This document shows positions 54,809-64,000 of a DNA stretch of 64,000 nt, piece by piece. This DNA comes from Bimastos eiseni (lineage: Eukaryota > Annelida > Clitellata > Crassiclitellata > Lumbricidae). The stretch's first letter is position 1, and each line of letters begins with the position of its first letter. The stretch spans positions 40,667,446 through 40,731,445 of the forward strand of contig OY365811.1 in the NCBI GenBank assembly GCA_959347315.1, in the 5' to 3' direction. The notes under the pieces are model-generated. The model ran no database searches. It had not been told where the DNA came from and saw only the letters and a list, made by a program, of their open reading frames with translations. Both the position numbers and the translations under genes were made by a program.

Positions 54809-55200
54809 TTGTGAATTATTAATGTTAAAACACTATGACAAAAACAGATGTAGGGCCTACTATTGTGTAGGAAATTGAATATTCAACATAATAATTTTTT
54901 ATTGATATAATCATTTTATTTAGCGTAAAAGTTTTTTATCGTTGCATATAAATTTTCGATTGATTTCTGATGCATTGATAAAAATGGTTAAAGTCTCTGC
55001 AACAATTATTGTGAATTACTATGTTAAAACACTATGAAAAAGACAAATTAATTCTCAATCTAGATATTTTTTGTCATCTAGGAAATTGAATATTCAACAC
55101 ACATGTAAGTTTTATTTTCCTAGTTAGTTTTCTAATTTTGTACAACAGATTTGTTTTCGTTGCATCTTAGTTTTGCCTAATTCTTATACATTGCTGAATT
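54809..55200 (+). repeat. ~200-bp tandem duplication in the 3' UTR
   Basis: TTGTGAATTATTAATGTTAA + AACACTATGAC (54809) recurs at 55009 with small changes. TAGGAAATTGAATATTCAAC recurs at 54868 and 55079, and TTATCGTTGCATATA (54937) matches TTTCGTTGCATCTTA (55156). The copies differ by about 15-20% and small indels. Confidence 0.85.
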
Positions 55201-55320
55201 AGAAAGAAATTTTTCCGCTATTTCAAATAGGTTTGAAAGTTGTTTCGCAGGAAAACGTTCAAATGTGCATGAGTTTGTAGTTTTCGTTGATGTCTATTTG
55301 GTTCAGTGTTTTGTACGCGG

Positions 55321-55326
55321 AATAAA
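55321..55326 (+). terminator. Polyadenylation signal AATAAA
   Basis: AATAAA followed about 25-30 bases on by T/GT-rich sequence (GTTTTGTTTCTACTTC). The first canonical signal after the ATPase stop. Confidence 0.65.
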
Positions 55327-55389
55327 GCAATTCAGATTGTAGTAATTCACGTTTTGTTTCTACTTCTAATATGAGTATTAGTTGCCCTC

Positions 55390-55647
55390 GGTTTATATAG
55401 CGCCTCTTATGAAAACTCTTACAAATGACCTGCGGGGTAAAGTGTCTGAATGTTAGTTCAGTGGGGCTAATGACCCTAACAGCTCTGTCTCCATTTGTTC
55501 CATTCTGATTTCGCTTCAGTGGAGCATTTCAGTGGTCAAAGTATTGACCACATTTAATGTGTCGCATGAGTATTGTAAAAAATGTCCTTTCGATAGTTGA
55601 TAGAAATATGGGTTGAAAATTAAAGGAATGCGCTCAGAAATATATAT

Positions 55648-55683
<36 letters not shown>

Positions 55684-57260
55684 AGACCACTTTGAGTTAA
55701 ATAATGTTGCAACAGAGCCCAGATTATCCCCAGATTATCCATTGGAAAAGTCGGGTCGAAATCCGATTGATCGGAGAAACGAGAAGCCGAGCTACGATAA
55801 GAATGCAAACAGAGCGAGACTGCCCTTAATTTTAGACGTGAACGGCGTTGCAGAATTGACGGAACAACTTGAACAGGGCAACGAATCGCAGTCTGACCTC
55901 CGACAAGCCACCAAGAAATCCGTGTAGCCTATCTATACAATCAACACAGTGCCCGATGTTACCAACCCGGGGCAAATGAGCGTGACCTATCCAACCCTAA
56001 GTAGGTCGCCTCACAAGGGGCTACATAAATTCTCAGAAACAATGAATGAACATCTCACGTAGCATATGCTGCTATATGGCAAATCAGCTTTTATCAGCTA
56101 AGTTCAGGAATTCATTAGGACGTGTCAGTAACAGACATGCAATAACTTCGCCCAATGGATCTCTTCTCAATTATTCATCACTGGAGCCCGTTACTATAGG
56201 GACGCTGGGAAGAACTCGAACGGAAACCTCTTTACACTGTTCTCAAAACCGGAAACTGCGTCCATTAAATCTTCTTTATAATTCTTTCTCCTCCAAATGA
56301 GGCATATTGTACGAGCAGACATCGACCTCTTGTATGATGAATGATCTCAAGAATGTAGACATGGCTGCCAACACCATTTTTTTTATACGATATAGTGTGA
56401 GGACAGTGAGGTGCTAAGAATGGTGAGGTGATAATGAATATTTTACGCATGGAGTCGGTGAAATTTAAACCGTGTTGCCCCGGGTACAGTCGATGATAAC
56501 GTATTCAATGTATCGCGTTGAAGCTCTAATTGGCCAAATCTTTCTATATATGATGGACGGCGTAGCCACGTAAATCTATATAATCAATCATAAGAGGACG
56601 ATAACGTGAAACCTTGGGCCACTATCAGAAACCATTCAGAGAGACGCATTTATATAAAAAGGCTTCCTTTTTATAGTTCTAAAGCAGTCCCAAGGCTGGA
56701 TAAAGGAGGAGGGTGACGCCAATGATCACTGTTATTACACAGCGTCGTTAAACTGCAATAACCAACACGTTCTAAAAAGTTATAGTGATACGCTTTATAT
56801 GAGTAGTCTGGTAATGACAGTAGCGGTTCTAGAGTTTTCCAAAAGTGGGGCTGCGGAGGGACCTGGAAACCTGAGGGGCCAGTTGGATGTCTGGTTTCCT
56901 CAAAGCTGAAAGTCGACTCAAACTTAGAGGGTCCACCGACTGGGTCACTGAGTTGGTGAGGCACTGACCCCTCCTGGCCCACCTCAGTCAGCGAGAAATT
57001 CAAAAGACCTGGTTGCCATTAAAATTTATGTCTTGGGAGTTAGCTTGAACTTGTGACAATTAATTTGACTGAAATGTAGTCTGTAGCCTACTCTTGTAGG
57101 CCTATACAACCAATCCAGTCATGATAGTTATCCCCTTTTTGCTTCTGCTTAATCCTGTTTATCGTGAACTAAGTCGATCAGTTCAATAACTGCATTTAAG
57201 AATATATTGTCAGAGGGGTGGAGGTAATTAATTTGTGCAGTCTAAAACCAAACCATTGTC
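55390..57260. other. Non-coding stretch after the ATPase gene
   Basis: No gene recognised. Holds a retroposon tail motif (TTTATATAGCGCCTC, 55393), a TA tract (55648-55682), a GGCTACATAAATTCTC tail (56019) and a copy of the CAGTCCCAAGCC family (56685-56760). Confidence 0.5.
56685..56760. mobile_element. Copy of the CAGTCCCAAGCC dispersed repeat
   Basis: AGCAGTCCCAAGGCTGGATA, then GGAGGGTGACGCCAATGATC and ACACAGCGTCGTTAAACTGC, matching the 28018 copy. Confidence 0.55.
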
Positions 57261-57269
57261 ATGTGGTAG

Positions 57270-57490
57270 TCGCCGATGACGTCAGTTTGTGACGTCGATG
57301 ATGACGCCGTCAGTTCCTCTTTCTGCGCAGAAGGTCGAGGATGTGGTGAAGAGAAGATGATCCATTGCATCCGTCTTTGGAGCAGGTCGTGTAGCAGACC
57401 TGGAACGTCTCCATGGTCTGTGTATTCTGACCTGGTCGACATGTCTCGGGAAACGTAAAGGGACTACAGCTGCGCGTGAACGCCCCCAAC
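57270..57490 (+). pseudogene. Possible LINE/endonuclease-RT fragment
   Basis: A frame reading VEDVVK...MIHCIRLWSRSCSRPGTSP, then WSVYSDLVDMSRET loosely resembles the RT segment 'IxxIWxxGxWPxxWTxSxIxxLPKKG' of some animal LINEs. The following AAAGGGACTACAGCTGCGCG also fits that segment. Similarity is by eye only. Confidence 0.3.
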
Positions 57491-57769
57491 TGACCTAAAA
57501 CAAGACGCCCTCTTAGTTATGTATCATTATTAGTAGAATGCTAAACATAGGCTCCTTCTACTTTGTGACGTCACTTTTGGTCCAGTGTCCGTGGCTAGAT
57601 TACGACTATTTCCAAAACCCAGCTAGGCTGTTCCCACGAGATATCTCTGACTATTTGCGAAATTCGTTATCTGCAACTTAATTTCGTTCTTTGCGCTCTG
57701 TTGATCGTCTTGTTCTTCTTTGTGCCTAGGACTAAGACTGCCTTGGCCCAACAAGGCCCTATTGTGGAT

Positions 57770-57937
57770 CCATCGACTTGGAATTACCTTCCTCCGCCTA
57801 AACTAATGACTGGATTATCTCTAGGCTTCTCGCTCATTAAAAAAGTTTCTTTTCACCGAAGTTTCTGTGCTGAGAGCGCCTCTGAATAGTTATTCTTCTG
57901 TAGGCGCTATATAAATGTAAAGATATGATACGATACC
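57770..57937 (+). mobile_element. Retroposon 3' end (GCGCTATATAAAT tail)
   Basis: TTTCTGTGCTGAGAGCGCCT, then CTGAATAGTTATTCTTCTGT, then AGGCGCTATATAAATGTAAA and ATATGATACGATACC. This is the + strand version of the intronic copies at 46150 and 48635 and ends in a TGATACGATAC microsatellite-like tail. Confidence 0.6.
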
Positions 57938-57978
57938 GACGCTATAGTTATTATAATTATTATTGCCAATAGATAACG

Positions 57979-58296
57979 GTATTATTCAGAGGTGTAACAA
58001 GGTTTTGAAAAGTGGGGGGGGGCATAATTTAAAAAATATTGCGCGAAGTGCCATACATTTTTTTTGCCCTCCCACTTTTTGAATTTTGCCCCCCAGAAAT
58101 TTTAAAAATGGGGGGCACAAATTATCTCAACAAAAGTAATCTTAAAAATCCATTGGATAAACATAAAAGAACCGATTTGGGGAGCACATGGGGGGCACTG
58201 AACACTAAAACTGGGGGAGCTTTGCCCCCCAGTTTTGAAACGGGGGGAGGGGGCGGTGCCCCTCTGCCCCCCGCTTGTTACACTTCTGGTATTATT
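57979..58296. mobile_element. Complete hAT-like MITE, 302 bp, with 8-bp target-site duplication
   Basis: The element 57987-58288 starts CAGAGGTGTAACAAG and ends CTTGTTACACTTCTG, terminal inverted repeats with one mismatch. It is flanked on both sides by GTATTATT (57979-57986 and 58289-58296). An 8-bp duplication and CAG...CTG ends are hallmarks of the hAT superfamily. There is no transposase; the interior is G/C-homopolymer-rich with further inverted parts (for example CCCCCCAGTTTT against AAAACTGGGGG). A degenerate copy lies at 12405. Confidence 0.85.
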
Positions 58297-58299
58297 ATT

Positions 58300-60190
58300 A
58301 TTATTAAACCGTCATTAATGACGTGCATAAACTAAATGAATATTGCGTAAAAGTGCCTGCCGGGAAAGTCTATAATAAATCGTGAATAAATATGCTTTAA
58401 GGTTAATTTTGAAGAGCGATAATGTAAAAGTTTCGCGATTAGAGTCCCAGCAGTTTATTCCAAGCAGTAGGGCCGACTAGTCCAAATGCACGGTTAAATT
58501 TTTAATTACTGATCGTATTACAGCAGTCCGCTTGAGAGAAAGATCTTGGTCCTCGTCTGGATTGAAGAGACGAAGAAGGTAGGCCTATGTTCTATGACAA
58601 GTGAAGAAACACAAGATGGAGATGTATTTGTGTGGACTCGGCAGGCCTACATTAAAAGACAGATTTTTAAGTTATTACGGGCTTGAACGGGAAGCCAGTG
58701 TATTGCAAGAAGGGCAGAGGTGACGTGAGTGCGAGGAGTCAAATCTCTGATAAGCTTTGCAGTTTGACGTAGGCCCACATGTTGAACCGTGGTGAGAGGT
58801 GTTGGATTTACATGTAAATAATCTGTGAGTAGCCATATTAAAGAGCGCTATACATAAGTTCTCGTAATGAATGAATGAATGAATGAATCAATCAATCAAT
58901 CAATCAATCAATCTAATAGATTATCATAGATGAATGATGCATCGACCAAATCCAAGTCGCAACAAGATTAATAATTAAAATTGAGGTGATATGTGGCCAT
59001 CCATAAATGACGTCATGCGCCTAGGGTAGGGGTCAGACATTTGTGACGACATGTTACAAGGGAACAGAGGGTTTTATCGAAATGTTACGTCACATCATCA
59101 CATAAAATATCAAAAAACTTGACTTTATTAAAAATTATACTCAATTAAACAAGTTTCACATAACTAACAGTAATCCCTACCACAGTTATTTAATAACACT
59201 AATTATGATCATCGCGTTCCAAATTGTTTGATTGTTTGTTTTACACTAGGTGTCAATTTTGTGGTTTTAGAAGAGAGGCAGCCATTCTGTAACATACAAG
59301 TAAAACTCAATAATACTATTACCGCGTTCAAATGCACAGGCCACAGAAAGTGGCCTGTGCACCGAAAATGAAGTGTGTTGAGTGGGTATTATTTATTCTA
59401 TGAAGGAGCATTTTGCTTCACCGTTGGAGAATAGAGGACACAAAATAAAATTTGAATTGTTTTAAGTTTTTGCCAGTACACTTTAAAAAAATAATTATAA
59501 TGATTTTGCCTGAGCCTTTCATCTTGTAATTTCTCCATTTTTATGTTCATATACTATTATATATAGTTGCAAGTATAATTTTTTTAGTTATAATTACTTT
59601 TTTGATAATTATAAGAAAATTCGCATTACATTCTAGACATCTGCTTTTGTCGGGGTCAGAGCTTTGTGACGTTATATTTAAGAGATGTCATGGCATTTGT
59701 CACTAAGGGCGATACAAACAATATCCGGAGTGGGTAAAAAATCGTCAAAAATTGCATGACGTCATTAATCTATTACGCAATTACCCGCTCAGAAAGTACT
59801 GGCTGCAGGCCACCGTAGTTTCAGCAATGGTACCTATGTCTCTGATGGTAATTGACATGCAGGTGGTAAGTGGCACTTACCATTCTGAAGGTACTGAGCA
59901 ACGGAGAGGCAATAGTTGTATCCGTCCTGACACTGCTTTAGAGCCGGAGGATTAGTCAGACATGACTGACCAGAGACCATTGTATCGCAGATGAAACAGC
60001 GTCTACAATCGCCTGCATGAAGCAGTCACAGAAACAGTGCTATATTAAGTTCACATTGATTAATTGATTGATTGATTGATGAATCGTATTTTCGTTGTAT
60101 GCAGGCGTTGCGAGATGGGAAGCCAGCTCAGAATATTAAGCATGTAGTATACGAGACAGAGGTGTTTCAAGAGGATCACCCAGTAAGACC
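58300..60190. other. Non-coding stretch
   Basis: No gene recognised. Contains a retroposon-like body (58430-58865) ending GAGCGCTATACATAAG and an (AATG)n/(AATC)n tail at 58866-58912. The rest is AT-rich. Confidence 0.5.
58850..58914 (+). mobile_element. Retroposon tail with (AATG)n(AATC)n
   Basis: GAGCGCTATACATAAGTTCT, then AATGAATGAATGAATC units. Same structure as at 41907-41975. Confidence 0.5.
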
Positions 60191-60194
60191 AATT

Positions 60195-60467
60195 ATTCAT
60201 AGTTATTATCATTATTATTACTATTGTTGTTGTTATTATTATTGTTATTATTATTATTAGGACCTATTATTATTATTATCAACATTATTATTATTATTAT
60301 TATTATTGTTATTATATGTTTTGCCCGAAGTATTAATAATCCCTCAGGCGATACAAACAATATCCGGAGATGTGATGGTTTTCTGGAGTGGCAACTCACT
60401 CGGCAGTGTGTGATAGGGCAAATGTGCCTCTGAAGGCAACCACATTAAAGCGTTAGATTGCGGTATT

Positions 60468-60536
<69 letters not shown>

Positions 60537-60590
60537 GGTATTATTATTATTATTATTATTATTATCATCATCATCATCATCATCATTTTT
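60195..60590. repeat. (ATT)n trinucleotide arrays
   Basis: ATT runs at 60195-60315 and 60460-60585, the second ending in (CAT)n. The Ile/Tyr/Asn-rich frames across them are by-products. Confidence 0.92.
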
Positions 60591-60957
60591 ACGCATATAC
60601 TGAGTGTTCAGCATCCTCTGCCCTTTCTGATAATTATGTCCACACCAATTTGGAACAGATGACAGATTCATCAGGTGCAGTGGCAGCAACAGCAACCGCA
60701 TTATCGTCATAATAATCAGTATCATCATTAAAATGAGACAAGGCGCATAGACGACGCCAATTATAATTATTTAACAATGGCACGGGGAAACGATGCGAAA
60801 TGCGTCGGTGCCCACGCTCTACAATCTCGACCTACGTCTCGCCTAAGGCATTAATAAAATTGGATTCCACCTCTGCACAGAAATAGGCTACCTACAAATA
60901 CTATGATCAAAACTTTACAAGTTTGCAGGTACAGCACTAAGCGACTGTGTTTCTTCT

Positions 60958-61025
60958 GCTTAACGACGCTGTTTCGTGGCAAAAATTGGTAACGATCCCC
61001 TCCTCTGATTCTGACTGGCACCACT
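60958..61025 (-). mobile_element. Copy of the CAGTCCCAAGCC-type dispersed repeat
   Basis: TTAACGACGCTGTTTCGTGG, then TAACGATCCCCTCCTCTGAT and CTGACTGGCACC, a diverged reverse-strand copy. Confidence 0.4.
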
Positions 61026-61484
61026 CAAATTATGCCAATTGCGATGGCTTCTCTGATTCCTTTCTTTCTGCCAACCGCAATCATAACATGTGCACAACCC
61101 CTCTGATTTGACGCAGCGCTGGTGAATAATCTGGTGCTCTGTGTATAGTTATAGATTAGCGCCTTTTAGGGTTTGATATTACTAATACGATTACTATTGC
61201 GCAGTATTTGCATATACTCACCAATTCCAAAGAACAGGAATAGAGAAACCAAGAGAAATGCTGGCTTATTCAGATCACTCATGTCGGCTTAAAGAATTTG
61301 AAATAGCGTTCTAAGTGTTTCTGAAAAATCCAGAAGTGCTTTTCAAATCGCGAGCTACTGTCCGATGCTGAAATCTCTTTCTTTTGAAATCGAAGACAAT
61401 CAGATGCGAAATTTCGGCTCTATTATTAAGACTGAACGACGATTTGTGAAGTGAAAATGATTTAACCAAACACACCGATTATTT

Positions 61485-61760
61485 TGTCGCTCTTTCTTCA
61501 AGCTTCAAATATAGCTTCACTCTTTCTTCAACGTGCTAAAGTGTTTTCAATCTTTCATCAAAGTACTAGAGTGTTTTCACTTTTTCTTCAAAGTGCAAGA
61601 GTGTATTCGCTTTTTCTCCAAGGTGCTAAAGTGTTTTCACTCTTTCCTCAACGTGCTATAGTGTTTTCGTTATTTTCTTTAAGTGCTAAAGTGCTTTCGC
61701 TCTTTCATCGAAGTGCCTAAGTATTGTTCCTATTTCTTCAAAGCGCAAACTGTTGTCGTT
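61485..61760. repeat. 30-bp minisatellite, about nine units, open in one frame
   Basis: Unit TCTTTCTTCAACGTGCTAAA + GTGTTTTCAA, 30 bp and contiguous. One + frame stays open for 78 codons and encodes decapeptide repeats of the type SLFLQxAKVF. There is no domain and no clear splice or start context, so I list it as a repeat; a repeat-encoded exon cannot be excluded. Confidence 0.85.
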
Positions 61761-61943
61761 TTTCCTTTACCAATCCGTTCACCGCTTATTGAATAGCAGA
61801 GCAACGTATCTTTCACCAGCGACGCACAAACCTCTTCGACAATGTAGAAGTGAGCGAATGAATCGGGCTTCATTTGAACGGATTACGGAGTAAGCAAGTA
61901 CTATTAAGCATCGACATTGCGGCTCTATGCACGGTGGCGCTGA

Positions 61944-62145
61944 GAAGAGATAGGAACAGATAGGAAGTGATAGGAAGAAATAGGAAGTGATAAGAAGAGA
62001 TAGGAAGAGATAGGAAGTGATAGGAAGTGATAGGTAGAGATAGGAAGAGGTAGGAAGTGATAGGAAGAAATAGGAAGAGATAGGAAGTGATAGGAAGTGA
62101 TAAGAAGAGGTAGGAAGAGATGGGAAGAGACAGGAAGAGACACCG
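61944..62145. repeat. 10-bp ATAGGAAGTG minisatellite, about 20 units
   Basis: Contiguous 10-bp units ATAGGAAGTG / ATAGGAAGAG / ATAGGAAGAA. Because ten is not a multiple of three, three antisense frames each read shifted Ser/Leu/Tyr/Phe repeats. Confidence 0.92.
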
Positions 62146-62475
62146 AACAATACGTGGAGACGGATCAAGCAATACACAGCGATTCACTAAGCAAAGCATT
62201 GCGGCATTCGGTGAAAATCATATCCTGTTCCTAATAATGATGATGATGATGATTAGCGCTTGTCGCGGCTTGCTTGATTGGCACCAGTCAATGACGCGGT
62301 CGACGCTGGGTTGTTAGTGGCTGATTCTGACAATGCCGTAATGAAGGTAGAGATTGGCGCTCGTGAATAGGCTTGTGCCTTGCGCTTGGCAATCGGGAGG
62401 CGCTAAAGAAGTCGGTAGATTGCAAGTGGGATATGACTAGAAGACACATTTCTGCGATTCTCGTGTTGTGCTGTT

Positions 62476-62720
62476 GGATCAAGGAACGAAGGAACGAATT
62501 AATGAATGTACGAGGGAATATATAAACGGATGATGAACAGAATGGTCAAACAGAATGATCAAACGGAATGATCGAACTGCTGAAGTTAAGATCGAATGAA
62601 TAACGACTGAACAACAGAATGATCGAACGAATGAACAAGGAAATAATGTAGAGAGAGAGAGAGAGAACGAAAGAATGAAGGAACGAATGAAGGAAGAAAA
62701 TGATCGAACGAATGGACGAA
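62476..62720. repeat. Degenerate GAACGAAT/GATCGAAC repeats
   Basis: Irregular GAACGAATGA, GATCAAACGGAAT and GATCGAACGAATG units with a short (GA)n (62650-62665). Confidence 0.7.
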
Positions 62721-62729
62721 AAATAAACA

Positions 62730-63350
62730 GAACAGCCACAGAACGAGTTGAATATAATGAATGGAACCAAATGGGGGAAACTGGTAAAAGCGGGGAAATG
62801 GAGTCAAAGTGGGGATGGAGGTGGGGGGGCGGATTTTTTGCACCAACATCCGTCGCGTAGACGTCTATTTATATGGCGCTATAATATCATTTGTATAACA
62901 GACTTATTGGATTATCTGTCAGGTTGATATTCACAGCACTTTTCGTCTTCCACATCAAGGTGTGCTCTACTGTCCTGTTGCATGTACCTCTGCCTATTGT
63001 CGCATGTACTTCTGTTCATTGTTGGGTGTATCTCTGTTTATTGTTGGGTGTATCTCTGTATGTCAGTTGATGTACCTCGAGGAATTACCTCACGTGACGT
63101 ATTGTAGTACTAGATGTATTTTTGACTGTTATTGCATTGTAAATGCCTAGTTGTATTGTATTGTATTTATGTTTAATGATAATGTTTGGCAGACAGAACA
63201 CAGTAATTTAACATTATACATTTCTACAGATTGAGAGTTGGATCGTCCTAAACAGTTTGACTCATTGATGAGAGAAGTATACCTTCAATGTCATGAATCA
63301 ATAACATATACAGTTGATTTATAACGACTGGGCCGACAGATTTAGCTGAT
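62730..63350. other. Non-coding stretch
   Basis: No gene recognised. Holds a G-rich run near 62820 and an irregular TGTTGGGTGTATCTCTGTTTAT repeat (about 62985-63060). Confidence 0.45.
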
Positions 63351-63359
63351 CAATTTATT

Positions 63360-63515
63360 AAAACAAATAAATAAATAAATAAAATAATTGATAATAACAA
63401 TAATAATAATTAATAAAAATAATAATAAACAATAATGATGATAATAGTAATAAAAGAGATACCAATAATACTAATAATAATAATGATACTAATAATAAAA
63501 CATAATAATAATTTT
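63360..63515. repeat. (AATA)n / (AAT)n repeat
   Basis: AATAAATAAATA followed by irregular AATAAT/ACTAAT units. Confidence 0.88.
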
Positions 63516-64000
63516 TAAAGTCCTAAAATGCGACAGCAGCAAAGAAATTGTTTTGGTCTTCAGGGTCGATGATCTTTTACTTGTTTTGCTCCACAGATAC
63601 TTTTTCAGTGTACTTTTCACTCCATCCTACATTGCCTCGCTATGTGCATCGCTGTGTACTGCTCGTTGCCTCTCTACGTATTGCTTGGTGCTTCTTCCCA
63701 TTAGTCTGTCTCTTACTTTGCCTCCTTCAATCACCTTCAGTCTGTCCATCTTACAATGTCATCGTAGGCCTACCTGCCCGTCTGCTTATTGCTTCGTTTG
63801 TTCTCTTCTGTATGTTCCAATGCCTGCGCCTAATGATGGCGTCCGCTACGCTTCATTCTGCTTGTAAGTGAACCTGTCGTTGAATGACCGACCATTAGAC
63901 GTCAAATTGTGGTGGTTGTGTATATCCCGTGGCAATATTCTGGCTCCGCTTTCCTCTCTATATTCCTCATCCTTTTAGTAGCATCTTCTGAAATCGTATT
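63516..64000. other. Window end, nothing recognised
   Basis: Pyrimidine-rich with two overlapping frames of about 105 codons (63548-63871). They are Ser/Cys/Leu-rich and lack any known domain, and are more likely simple-sequence by-products than a gene. One TAGGCCTA at 63765. Confidence 0.4.

Larger units (their letters stand above)
54073..55345 (+). other. ATP1A 3' UTR
   Basis: About 1.27 kb of non-coding, increasingly AT-rich sequence from the stop to the first good AATAAA. It contains an internal ~200-bp duplication (next entry). The end point is inferred from the polyadenylation signal. Confidence 0.6.

Noticed and set aside
63548..63871. Two overlapping frames of about 105 codons at the window end
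   Set aside because: Ser/Leu/Cys-rich pyrimidine sequence with no domain, and both frames open together.

Overview
This is animal (metazoan) nuclear DNA. It has intron-split genes with GT-AG junctions, long non-coding gaps, many microsatellites and minisatellites, and decayed retroposons and MITEs. It looks like a marine invertebrate, possibly a deuterostome such as an echinoderm, hemichordate or lancelet, but the species cannot be fixed from the sequence alone. The palindrome TAGGCCTA occurs at least 14 times where about one is expected, and retroposon tails carrying a GCGCTATATAAAT-like motif are scattered throughout.

Three protein-coding genes are supported, all on the + strand. (1) A SOCS-family gene (SH2 domain plus C-terminal SOCS box) occupies one coding exon at 2979-4361, directly after a splice acceptor. 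(2) An arylamine N-acetyltransferase gene spans 15153-17957 in three coding exons; joining exons 1 and 2 restores the catalytic Cys, and the Cys-His-Asp triad is complete. (3) A full Na+/K+-ATPase alpha subunit gene spans 33487-54072 in 19 coding exons (1035 codons plus stop), with a TATA-like promoter just upstream and an AATAAA signal at 55321. Every exon phase joins, and all the P-type ATPase landmarks are present.

Layout: 1-2.9 kb pyrimidine tract, SINE and simple repeats; 3-4.4 kb SOCS; 4.4-15 kb non-coding, including a ~950-bp CATA/AACACATA satellite; 15-18 kb NAT; 18-33 kb repeats, MITE-like palindromes and LINE debris; 33.4-55.3 kb Na+/K+-ATPase; 55.3-64 kb non-coding, with an intact 302-bp hAT-like MITE and several minisatellites. 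The genes are unrelated (cytokine signalling, xenobiotic metabolism, ion transport) and no operon or cluster logic is visible.

No new multi-gene system was found. The most interesting signals are local: a tandemly duplicated 3' splice site before ATPase exon 7, where the spare acceptor leads into an in-frame stop; a 93-bp tandem triplication of the exon 9 donor; a minisatellite that runs into the exon 15 acceptor; a ~200-bp duplication inside the ATPase 3' UTR; the hAT-like MITE with an exact 8-bp target-site duplication; palindromic elements built from tandem GGACAATTG units; and the TAGGCCTA excess.
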